This document shows positions 56,330 to 64,000 of a DNA stretch of 64,000 bases, piece by piece. A program made the translations under genes and the position numbers. Positions within the stretch are counted from its first letter, which is position 1, and the number at the start of each line of letters is the position of its first letter. The notes beneath the pieces were generated by a model that worked only from the letters and a program-made list of their open reading frames with translations, searched no databases and was not told where the DNA came from. This DNA comes from Acidobacteriota bacterium (lineage in GTDB: Bacteria; Acidobacteriota; Vicinamibacteria; Vicinamibacterales; Fen-181). Location: positions 35,019 through 99,018 of the forward strand of contig PMZR01000125.1 in NCBI GenBank assembly GCA_003170135.1, given 5' to 3'.

Positions 56330-57505
56330 GTGGTTCCTCGATCAGTGAAGATCGTGACGCACGCGAAACTGTGGGCTTTCGTCGCGGTCATGGTCTGCCA
56401 GTTCGTCCTCTTCGAGGCCGGCCTCCGCCTCGCGGGCGGCTCCGAGGCGGCCCCCGCTTTCCAGCGCCTGTTCATGACCGACAGCCGCATCGGCTATCGA
56501 CTGAAGCCCGGCGCCCGGACGCGCTACAAGACAGCGTCATTCGACACCGACATCGTCATCAACTCGTCCGGGACGCGCGATGAGGAAATCGGGCCGAAGG
56601 CGCCGGACGAGCGGCGAATTGTCGTGCTGGGCGATTCGCTCGTGATGTCGGTGCAGGTGGGACTCCAGCAGACCTTCTGCAAGCGCCTCGAACAATCGCT
56701 CAACCGCGATCCATCCCTCGGCCCGGTGCGCTATCGGGTGATCAACGCCGGGGTCCAGGGGTACGGCCCGGTCGAGGACTGGCTGTTCTACGAGCACGTC
56801 GCGGCGGCCTTCGACCCCGACGTCGTGCTGGTGGCGCTGTTTGTCGGCAACGATGCGATCGAAGCGGCCGATTCCGCCCCTCATCTGGGTGGTGGGCCGG
56901 TGCTGCCTGACGTGCGCCCGCCGACCGTCAACCAGCCGTTCGCGGCATCGGCGTGGCTGCGCCGCGTCGTCCGGCGGAGCATGGTCCTGCAGATCGTGCG
57001 GCTCCGCCTCATGCTTCTCACGCAGCGATTCGGTGCGTCGGGGGATGCGGGCGTCGAGCGACCGCTGACCGTCTATCTGCCGACGCCCCCCGCGGACGTC
57101 GTGAGGGGGCTCGCGGTGACGCGGGACTGCGTATCGCGCATCGCGGCGCTTGCCTCGGCGCACGGCGCGAGCACGGGCGTGGTGCTGATGCCGGCCCGGT
57201 TGCAGGTGAACGACACGGACTTCGCGAATCTGCAGGCGGTGGCCGCCGAGCACCGGCAGACCCTGGTCCGCAACGCCGCGACCGACCGGTTCAAGGCGGC
57301 CCTGGCCGGTCTGCCGGTTCCCGTGATGGACGCGCTGCCGCCGCTCTTCAACGCGCCGCGCCGGTCGGAGATGTTCTTCGAAGACACCGTGCACCTGACG
57401 CCACGCGGCCACCAGATCCTGGCAGACGCGCTCGCGCAGTTCCTGCGCGACTCGCATCTGGTTTCGACACCCCGGTCGAGCCCGGTGGTGAACACCGGCC
57501 GCTGA
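56330..57505 (+). CDS. SGNH/GDSL-like hydrolase, membrane-anchored
   Basis: 391 residues if started at the GTG at 56330; GTG 56345 is also possible. A membrane anchor (LWAFVAVMVCQFVLFEAGLRLAGG) precedes the SGNH fold: block I VVLGDSLVMS, block III VALFVGND, and block V DTVHLTPRGH (Asp-x-x-His). Its stop overlaps the MBOAT start by one base. Such pairs transfer acyl groups to polysaccharide outside the membrane. Confidence 0.85.
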   Translation: MVPRSVKIVTHAKLWAFVAVMVCQFVLFEAGLRLAGGSEAAPAFQRLFMTDSRIGYRLKPGARTRYKTASFDTDIVINSSGTRDEEIGPKAPDERRIVVLGDSLVMSVQVGLQQTFCKRLEQSLNRDPSLGPVRYRVINAGVQGYGPVEDWLFYEHVAAAFDPDVVLVALFVGNDAIEAADSAPHLGGGPVLPDVRPPTVNQPFAASAWLRRVVRRSMVLQIVRLRLMLLTQRFGASGDAGVERPLTVYLPTPPADVVRGLAVTRDCVSRIAALASAHGASTGVVLMPARLQVNDTDFANLQAVAAEHRQTLVRNAATDRFKAALAGLPVPVMDALPPLFNAPRRSEMFFEDTVHLTPRGHQILADALAQFLRDSHLVSTPRSSPVVNTGR

Positions 57506-58968
57506 TGGTCTTCAATTCCCTGCACTTCGCCGGGTTCTTCCTGGTCGTCTACGGGCTGTATCGCGTGCTGCCGCATCGCCCGCAGAACTGGCTGCTGCTC
57601 ATCGCCAGTTATTACTTCTACGCGGCGTGGGACTGGCGGTTCCTGGGGCTGCTCGTCGCGTCCACGGTCGTCGACTTCTGCTGCGGCCTCTACATCGCGA
57701 GCCGCGAGTCGCCTCACCAGAGGAAGATCGCGCTCATCGTGAGCATCGCCTTCAACCTGTCGATGCTCGGCTTCTTCAAGTACTTCAACTTCTTCGCTGC
57801 CAACCTGCACGGGCTGTTCGGCCTGTTCGGCTGGAAGGTGGACTTCATCACGCTGCGCGTGCTGTTGCCCATCGGCATCTCGTTCTACACGTTCATCACC
57901 ATGAGCTACGTGATCGACGTGTACCGCCGGCACATCGAGCCGACACGGAACTTCCTGGAATTCGCGGTGTTCGTCGCTTATTTCCCGCACCTGGTGGCCG
58001 GGCCGATTCTCCGGGCGTCGCTCCTGCTTCCCCAGATCGCGGCCCGCAGGACGATCAGCAGGTCGCAGATGGTCGAGGGCGCCTGGCTCGTCGGCTGGGG
58101 TCTCTTCAAGAAGATGTTCGTCGCCGACAACCTGGCCCGAGTCGCCGATGCCGTCTTCGCCGCGGGCGGCCATCCCTCGGGACTCGAGGTGCTGCTGGGC
58201 ACCTACGCGTTCGCGTTCCAGATCTACGGCGACTTCTCCGGCTACTCCGACATCGCGCGCGGCGTCTCGAAGCTGATGGGGATCGAGCTGAACATCAATT
58301 TCCGGTTCCCCTACTTCGTTCGCTCGCCGCAGGAATTCTGGCAGCACTGGCACATCAGCCTGTCGACGTGGCTGCGCGACTACGTGTTCCTTCCGCTCAG
58401 CTATTCGTTGTCGCGCACATTGGACGGGGTGCGGTGGCTCGGGCTGCGCGACGACTTCTGGATCTACGCGACCGGTACGATGATCACGATGATCGCGGCC
58501 GGTCTCTGGCACGGTGCCGCGTGGAATTTCGTGCTGTGGGGCGTGTACCAAGGCCTGCTGCTGGTGGCGTTCGTGCTCGTGGGAGGGCGCAAACGGAGAA
58601 GGCGGCCGCGCGGCGCGGGCGGATCGCAACTGGCACGCGCCCTTGGCATGGCCGCCATGTTCCACCTGACCTGCTATGGGTGGTTGATCTTCAGGGCGAA
58701 GTCGCTGCCGCAGATCGGCGATCTGACAGCCGACCTGTTCGCGCGCTTCCATCCTTCAATCGACGTGCTGGCCGCCCGCGGGCTTCCCCTCTTGTTCTAT
58801 GCGACGCCGCTGCTCGTCGTCCACGCCTTCGAGGCGGCGCATGACGATCTCGCGGTCGTGCTGCGGTGGCCGCTGCTCGTGCGCTACGGCGTGTGGGCGA
58901 CGATGATCTACCTGATCGTCCTGTTCGGCGATTTCGCCGGCGCGCAGTTCATCTACTTCCAGTTCTGA
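57505..58968 (+). CDS. MBOAT-family O-acyltransferase (AlgI-like)
   Basis: 487 residues, about 11 helices. It carries acyl groups across the membrane for polysaccharide O-acetylation. Motifs: LPIGISFYTFITMSYVIDVYR, FQIYGDFSGYSDIARG, FWQHWHISLSTWLRDYVFLPLS and the catalytic-histidine segment GLWHGAAWNFVLWG. Together with the preceding SGNH protein it forms an AlgI/AlgJ- or PatA/PatB-like module. Confidence 0.93.
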   Translation: MVFNSLHFAGFFLVVYGLYRVLPHRPQNWLLLIASYYFYAAWDWRFLGLLVASTVVDFCCGLYIASRESPHQRKIALIVSIAFNLSMLGFFKYFNFFAANLHGLFGLFGWKVDFITLRVLLPIGISFYTFITMSYVIDVYRRHIEPTRNFLEFAVFVAYFPHLVAGPILRASLLLPQIAARRTISRSQMVEGAWLVGWGLFKKMFVADNLARVADAVFAAGGHPSGLEVLLGTYAFAFQIYGDFSGYSDIARGVSKLMGIELNINFRFPYFVRSPQEFWQHWHISLSTWLRDYVFLPLSYSLSRTLDGVRWLGLRDDFWIYATGTMITMIAAGLWHGAAWNFVLWGVYQGLLLVAFVLVGGRKRRRRPRGAGGSQLARALGMAAMFHLTCYGWLIFRAKSLPQIGDLTADLFARFHPSIDVLAARGLPLLFYATPLLVVHAFEAAHDDLAVVLRWPLLVRYGVWATMIYLIVLFGDFAGAQFIYFQF

Positions 58969-60854
58969 AGACTGACGACGGGCGCGCGCGCCGGGTCCGG
59001 GAGTGCGAGCTCGCGAACGCCTCCCGAACCGTAGTACAGGACGCGCCAGTCGCGCAGATCGAAGCTCTCCGCGAGCCGTAGCGTCAATCGTTGCCCGCCC
59101 GCGACAGGTGCCGTCGTGAGCTCCCCGACCGCCGTCGCGACGCGGCGAGCGATCGGCGGCCACAAGACGATGTCGAAGTGCCGGAGGTCGGGGGAGGTGA
59201 GCAACCGCTCGGTCGCTCCCTGCACGCGCACGACGACCGTCCGAGGGCCCTCCCACGTGGCGTCGGTCGCCACGTCGTTGCCGACGACCCGCACAACGGC
59301 GCGCACGGACCCAGGCAGACAACCCGTACGGTCGTCCTCGAAGGTGTAGTCGTAGAAGTTGCAATAGACGTCGCGCACGTTCACCGGGGCCGTCAGGAAC
59401 AGGATCTTGCGGGCGTGGCACGCGTCGGCTTCCTGCAGACGCACGAGGCGGGCCGCGTCGCGGGTCATCACGCCGGCCCACGTCCAGTCGCCGGCCTTCA
59501 GTTGAATCTGCCATCCCGACACCGCCAGGACGACGGCGAGCAGCACCAACGCGACGGTCCTGCCGGCGTTTCTCAATAGCGAGACGGCGTAGCCGGCCAG
59601 CAGCGACACGCCAATCGACGCGACGTAGAGGTAGCGCTTGCCCTCGGTCATGCTGGACACGGGCAGCAGGGCCGCGGCAATGAAAACGAGAAGGAACGCC
59701 ACGCGCCTGTTGTGGATCGCCGCCGCCCCGGCCCAGCCGGTGTGGCGCCTCCACACGAACACGAGCAGCGTGGCGGCGGCCGCGACGACAGCCAGGCCCG
59801 TCGTCCAGTAGATGGTGGCATTCGGATCGAACGTCGGTGGGGCGGAGCGGCCGAGCGTGATGATCGGCGACAGCAGGTAAACGCCGGCGAAGCTCGCAAA
59901 TGCAAGCTTGGGTCTCACAAACGCGGCCGTTGCCGGCAGCGTGCTCGCCGCGAACGCCACCGCGAGGGTGAACGCGAATGCGGCAAGCAGGCGCAGGCGC
60001 CACGTTGCGAACCGGGCGAGCAATCCATCGGCGTCTGCGAAAGCCAACCCGACCAGCGCGACCAGCAGGCCGCCCAGTATCGCGACCTTCGCCAATCGCG
60101 CCAGTCCCTGGCCCAGTTCCGGTCCCCCGGCCGCGAAACGAACCGCGGAGTACAGCACGACGATGGCGACCAGTGGCAGCAGGCGCCAGAACGTCGAGCG
60201 ACCCGAGCGGCGAGCGACGAAGACGTCGTACGCGGCGGCGATCACCGGGAAGGCGAACGCGGACTCCTTGGACAGCAGTGCGAGCAGGAAACACAGGACC
60301 GCAACGGCGTGGACCGCGACCCCGCGTCGGGGCGTGAGCGGATCCGCCGCAGCCCGCGTGGGGTCGGCGGCCTGGATCGCGAGCAGGCCGAGCAGCATCA
60401 GGAACGTCGCGAGCAGGTCGAAGCGGGCCGCCATCCAGAAGACGGCTTCGTGATTCGACGGATGCAACCCGAACAGCAGCGCGGCCGCCACGGCAGGCAA
60501 TTCGCCGAAGCATCGGCGCGCGAAGAGAAAGACGAGCGCGACGTTGGCCGTGTGGAGCAGCAGGCTGGTCAGGTGAAAGCCAACGGGCTGGGCGTGCCAG
60601 ATCTGCCAGTCGATTGCGTGTGACAGGAACGCGACCGGGCGATAGTAGCCGAAGAAATTGAGGTGGAAGTAGACGCCCGGATGCTGCAGACCGCCGGCCT
60701 GCCGCAGCAGGTGAAGGATGATGAAATCATCGCCGACGAAGGCCAGACCGAGTACCGGGCGGTAGGTCAGGACCGTGAGCGCCAGCGCGGCGAGCAGCCA
60801 GCGGTTCAGGCGGCGCGGGGGCACCGCACGGTGGAGCGTCGTCGCGGGCGTCAT
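58953..60854 (-). CDS. GT-C-type membrane protein (glycosyltransferase-like)
   Basis: 633 residues; about ten helices then a C-terminal periplasmic domain (from about 490). The first periplasmic loop has FVGDDFIIL, the acidic pair of GT-C enzymes. Its 3' end overlaps the MBOAT 3' end by 16 bases, convergent. Similar membrane proteins occur with polyprenyl-phosphate sugars as donors. Substrate unknown. Stop of the next gene upstream abuts its start. Confidence 0.75.
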   Translation of the reverse strand: MTPATTLHRAVPPRRLNRWLLAALALTVLTYRPVLGLAFVGDDFIILHLLRQAGGLQHPGVYFHLNFFGYYRPVAFLSHAIDWQIWHAQPVGFHLTSLLLHTANVALVFLFARRCFGELPAVAAALLFGLHPSNHEAVFWMAARFDLLATFLMLLGLLAIQAADPTRAAADPLTPRRGVAVHAVAVLCFLLALLSKESAFAFPVIAAAYDVFVARRSGRSTFWRLLPLVAIVVLYSAVRFAAGGPELGQGLARLAKVAILGGLLVALVGLAFADADGLLARFATWRLRLLAAFAFTLAVAFAASTLPATAAFVRPKLAFASFAGVYLLSPIITLGRSAPPTFDPNATIYWTTGLAVVAAAATLLVFVWRRHTGWAGAAAIHNRRVAFLLVFIAAALLPVSSMTEGKRYLYVASIGVSLLAGYAVSLLRNAGRTVALVLLAVVLAVSGWQIQLKAGDWTWAGVMTRDAARLVRLQEADACHARKILFLTAPVNVRDVYCNFYDYTFEDDRTGCLPGSVRAVVRVVGNDVATDATWEGPRTVVVRVQGATERLLTSPDLRHFDIVLWPPIARRVATAVGELTTAPVAGGQRLTLRLAESFDLRDWRVLYYGSGGVRELALPDPARAPVVSLQNWK

Positions 60855-62599
60855 TACCGGAGTTCCCAGACTTCGACAATCGGTCCCGGACGATCGACCT
60901 CGAGGCTGGGGCGCACATCGTAGTCGGGCAGCTGGGCCACCGCATCCGCGCCGGCGTGGGCGTTGAACGGCGAGATGCGGAACACGAGGCGGGCCTGCGT
61001 CTCGAGCGCTCCGCGCAACGGATCCGCGTCGCGCCGCGAGAACTGTTTGAGCACCACGTAGCGCATGCCGGCCTGCCGCAATCGGGACAGGCCGGGATCG
61101 CGCAGGAGCGCGTCCGAATCCTCGAAGATCTTATCCTGATCCAGTCCGCCCCGGCCGAGATACACGAGGTTGTAGGCGGGCGCCGGGTATGGATCGAGCG
61201 CGAGCATCGCCTGGAAGCGCCTGCTCGCCCGGCTCACGCTGCCCACATGATCGATCAGCGCGCGCTCGAGCGCCCCGCGATCCGGCACCAGATGCACGGA
61301 ACCCGTCGGCAGGGCAACGCCGCTTCCCGCCGGCACGTGCTGTTCGATCCATCGTCGGGCGATCGTGCGGGTGTCGTCGGTACTGAAGAGGTGGTCCATC
61401 GTCATCGCGTAGAAGAGCGGCTGGACCATGCAGACGGCGGTCAGGGCGAGCGCCCCGGCGCGCCTGAGCCTCCATGTTCGTGCCAGCCAATCGATGCCGA
61501 GCGCCGCGAGGACCGCCAGGAACGGGTAGAGGGGATTCTGCAGCCGGCCGAACGGCCAGGCGTTCATCAGGAACAGGAAGAAGGCCACCGGGAACGAGAG
61601 CAGCCAGACGGCGAGCGGCCAGGTGCGTGCCAGGATGACCAGGCCAATCGCCGCGGCCACCACCATCGCGAAGCCGGCTCCCTGGCCGGCCAGGAGGCGC
61701 AGGTGTTCGCCTCCGGCGCCGAACCAGCCGTAGGTGGCGATTCCCCGGCCGACCACGATCTGGCGATTGGCGGCGATATCGCGCAGCGCCACCGAGTGAT
61801 CGAGGAGGACGTACGGGGAGAGGCACGCGAACGCCAACAGGCACGCACCGGCGGCAAGCCACGGGCGTCGATCGATGAGCACGCGCCGCAGCGATTTCAA
61901 GCGCAGCAGATGCGCGGCAGCGACCGGAACGACCGCGAAGGCGGCGTAGTAATGGAGAGCGAACGCCGTGCCGGCCAGCGCGCCGGCCAGCATCGAGTCC
62001 CGCACGCGGCCAAGCTGCCAGACCCGCCACGAGGCCAGCACCACCAGCAGCACGACGAGCGTGACGGGGACGTCGTGCTTGACGAAATGCGCATCGCGCA
62101 CCGGGATGTAGGCGACCGCCATCAGCGCCGCGGCCGAGCGCGCCATACCGCGGGAGCCGATCTTCCGCGCAAGCGCGTACACGCCGACAACCGCGGCGAT
62201 GCCGGCGGCGACCGAGACGGCCCGCGCCAGCAGGTAGAGCCCGCCCGGATCCACGAGGAAGGCCGTCTCGAACGCCTTCAGCGAGGCGACGCGCCCGACC
62301 GCGCGCAGCACGAGGAAGTCTCCGCCGACCACCGCAACGAGCACGTAGAAGTACAGGCTCGGATAGACAAAGTTGTGGGGGTTGAGCGTGCTGCCGCCCA
62401 GCGACAGCGCGCGCAGCAGGATGCTCGATTCGTCAGGGTTGTAAATGTCCGGCAGCCCGTAGCCAAGTCCCCAGCAGCGAAGGACCGCGGCGAGCGCCAC
62501 GCAGGCAACGAGGACCGCATCGACGCGGCGCCAGATCGGGGGCGCGCCGCCGGCAGTCGTCGAGATGCCGTCAGCGGCTGCGGCTCTGTGTGTCGCCAT
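60854..62599 (-). CDS. GT39-like membrane glycosyltransferase
   Basis: 581 residues from the ATG at 62599, overlapping the upstream gene by 29 bases; the longer ORF start at 62758 is inside that gene. Dolichyl/polyprenyl-phosphate-mannose type GT-C: GLPDIYNPDESSILLRAL holds the DE loop, followed by ALARKIGSRGMARSAAALMAVAYIPVRDAHFVKHDVPVTLVVLL. It ends in an extracytoplasmic domain. Substrate unknown. Confidence 0.8.
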   Translation of the reverse strand: MATHRAAAADGISTTAGGAPPIWRRVDAVLVACVALAAVLRCWGLGYGLPDIYNPDESSILLRALSLGGSTLNPHNFVYPSLYFYVLVAVVGGDFLVLRAVGRVASLKAFETAFLVDPGGLYLLARAVSVAAGIAAVVGVYALARKIGSRGMARSAAALMAVAYIPVRDAHFVKHDVPVTLVVLLVVLASWRVWQLGRVRDSMLAGALAGTAFALHYYAAFAVVPVAAAHLLRLKSLRRVLIDRRPWLAAGACLLAFACLSPYVLLDHSVALRDIAANRQIVVGRGIATYGWFGAGGEHLRLLAGQGAGFAMVVAAAIGLVILARTWPLAVWLLSFPVAFFLFLMNAWPFGRLQNPLYPFLAVLAALGIDWLARTWRLRRAGALALTAVCMVQPLFYAMTMDHLFSTDDTRTIARRWIEQHVPAGSGVALPTGSVHLVPDRGALERALIDHVGSVSRASRRFQAMLALDPYPAPAYNLVYLGRGGLDQDKIFEDSDALLRDPGLSRLRQAGMRYVVLKQFSRRDADPLRGALETQARLVFRISPFNAHAGADAVAQLPDYDVRPSLEVDRPGPIVEVWELR

Positions 62600-64000
62600 T
62601 GTTGTCTCGAGCAGAATCCCCGCCCGGCATCTTGTCGACGAGCATCGCGGCGTCGTGGCCACCTGGCGATTCTGCCACGTCGAACACGTGCAGGACCCGG
62701 CGCTGCGGGTACGCGTCGAGGACGTCGTAGATGATGGAGCGTCCGGACGCCGCATCACGGCCGCCCTCGTATCCGATGAACGGGGACACGTAGGTCACCA
62801 CGTAGCGCACATCGTCCCGGGTCCGCCGGTCCGCGTAGTTGCCGAATCCCCGCCCGACGAACACGGGGCGGATGCGGTTCTCGAGCGCCAGTCCGTTGGC
62901 GAGTTTGCCGTGCACCAGCGTGCCCGGTGGCAGCCATTTGCCGATGAGCACCATCGCCTCGTAATTCTTGCACGTGCGCACCGAGGCCCACTGGCCGAAC
63001 TGCACGAGATCGCCCGCGACGACGAGCGTGGCAACGAGCAGCGAAAGCGCCACCTTCCACTGCTGCCGCCCGAGCCACGCGCCTGACCGTCGCCATGTCG
63101 CGTGGATCGCGAGAGCCAGGAGCATCGCGAGGACGGCGCTCGCCCTGATGACCGGACCGGGGTGTTCCCCCGGGTCAATGCGATACATGAAGGGCAGCCG
63201 GGCCATGGCTGCGGCGACGAGATACAGGCCGTAGACCAGCAGCGGCGCAGCCAGCCACGCCCGAGTCGGGCGGACATCCGCGATCTCCGCAGCGACCAGC
63301 CGGCATCGACCGAGCGCGACGGCCGCCAGCGCCACCATCGGGGGAATCAGAAACAGCAACCGCCGTTCCTGGATGTCGTGCGCAATGAGCTCTAGGACGC
63401 CGAGGCCGAGCCACAAGACGAGCAGGCGCTCGGCCGGCGCGACCCGGCGCCAGGCAACGAGGCTGCCCAGGGCCGCGCCCACCGCAATCACGAGGACCAG
63501 CCACATCCGTGTGAAGAAGTCGGCGGCGAGTGGAAGCTGTGACGCGCGATCGACGAACGCGCGCAAGCCATAACTGGGCTTCCGCGTGACCGAGATCTGC
63601 CAGTTGTAGAAGGTGTAGGCGTGCCAGTTCGGCAACACGAAGAGAATCATCGCCAGCAGCCCGGCGACGGCGAGGCCGGCAAGCGTGAAGAACGCGGCCC
63701 GGCGCGCCATCGCGGCGTCGGGCGATTGGCGGTCGGCGCGCGTGGCAACCACGAGCGACACCACGGCGTCGAAGCCCAGGGCCGCAACGAAGAAGACGGC
63801 GGAGGCCTTGGTGAAGTAGGCGAGGACCGCGGCGAGTCCCGCCATCAATCCCCACCTCGGCGAGCCTGCCGCGCGCGCATAGCCGTACCAGGCGATCACG
63901 AGAAAGGCGACCATCGTGCCCTCGATGGTCGCGGCGCGGTTGTAGGTGAGGTAGACGAAGTTCGTGGCGAGCAGCATCGCTGCCAGGGCGCCCGCAAACC
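62571..64000 (-). CDS. GT39-like membrane glycosyltransferase, N-terminus cut by window edge
   Basis: At least 476 residues; the frame stays open to the right edge, so the ATG at 63977 listed by the ORF caller is probably internal. NFVYLTYNRAATIEGTMVAFLVIAWYGYARA is a characteristic GT39 membrane segment, and IAHDIQERRLLFLIPPMVALAA follows later. The soluble C-terminal region (from about 330) includes KWLPPGTLVHGKLANGLAL, seen in the sister gene as well. Paralogous to the 60854 gene. Confidence 0.82.
   Translation of the reverse strand, partial: FAGALAAMLLATNFVYLTYNRAATIEGTMVAFLVIAWYGYARAAGSPRWGLMAGLAAVLAYFTKASAVFFVAALGFDAVVSLVVATRADRQSPDAAMARRAAFFTLAGLAVAGLLAMILFVLPNWHAYTFYNWQISVTRKPSYGLRAFVDRASQLPLAADFFTRMWLVLVIAVGAALGSLVAWRRVAPAERLLVLWLGLGVLELIAHDIQERRLLFLIPPMVALAAVALGRCRLVAAEIADVRPTRAWLAAPLLVYGLYLVAAAMARLPFMYRIDPGEHPGPVIRASAVLAMLLALAIHATWRRSGAWLGRQQWKVALSLLVATLVVAGDLVQFGQWASVRTCKNYEAMVLIGKWLPPGTLVHGKLANGLALENRIRPVFVGRGFGNYADRRTRDDVRYVVTYVSPFIGYEGGRDAASGRSIIYDVLDAYPQRRVLHVFDVAESPGGHDAAMLVDKMPGGDSARDNNGDTQSRSR

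Overview
This is a high-GC bacterial chromosome segment, most likely from Acidobacteriota and plausibly class Vicinamibacteria. That placement is an inference. It rests on two VWFA-like proteins of the type common in acidobacteria, a membrane-tethered regulator with the acidobacterial 'GWKEIA' HTH, several secreted peptidases, and gaps filled with low-complexity direct and inverted repeat arrays. About 55 protein genes are supported. I saw no rRNA, tRNA, CRISPR array, IS element or prophage. Both ends cut a gene (a TolC-type protein on the left, a membrane glycosyltransferase on the right).

Layout: 0-4.3 kb holds an outer-membrane efflux protein and an S9 peptidase. 4.4-11.4 kb holds pyrE, truA, the conserved uppS-cdsA-dxr-rseP cluster (cell-wall carrier lipid, phospholipid and isoprenoid synthesis, envelope stress) and convergent ispG. 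11.7-12.7 kb is a secreted glycine-zipper protein of unknown function. 12.7-22.0 kb is a minus-strand operon of two VWA proteins followed by hemX-hemA-hemC-cobA/hemD-hemB-hemL, the same order as the Bacillus hemAXCDBL operon apart from hemX and hemA. Divergent from it, 22.4-32.3 kb is a complex I operon, nuoA-C-D-H-J-K-L-M-N. It lacks exactly the five iron-sulphur subunits B, E, F, G and I. The membrane (Fo) part of ATP synthase follows (atpZ, atpI-like, atpB, atpE), again without the rest of the enzyme.

34.5-37.6 kb carries an EamA transporter interrupted in frame by a palindromic repeat, then a small locus of unknown function. One of its proteins is HTH-TM-periplasmic and the next is secreted; both end in the same eight-cysteine motif with identical spacing. 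The best operator-like repeats in the window, three 10-bp units, lie between these two genes. 37.8-46.2 kb (minus) has an M16 peptidase, a CBM9-like protein, a glycosidase-like protein, a beta-propeller and a fused E1 alpha/beta 2-oxoacid dehydrogenase. 46.3-51.8 kb holds a cupin, LemA, M48 peptidase, rhomboid, MurJ and YqeY. 51.9-64 kb is a surface-polysaccharide region: GT4, polysaccharide deacetylase-like, GNAT, methyltransferase, SGNH plus MBOAT O-acylation pair, and three GT-C/GT39 membrane glycosyltransferases.

The most unusual signals are the paired eight-cysteine proteins, the Fe-S-free nuo operon, and the intergenic word arrays that recur in about a dozen gaps and in places supply the last codons of essential genes.
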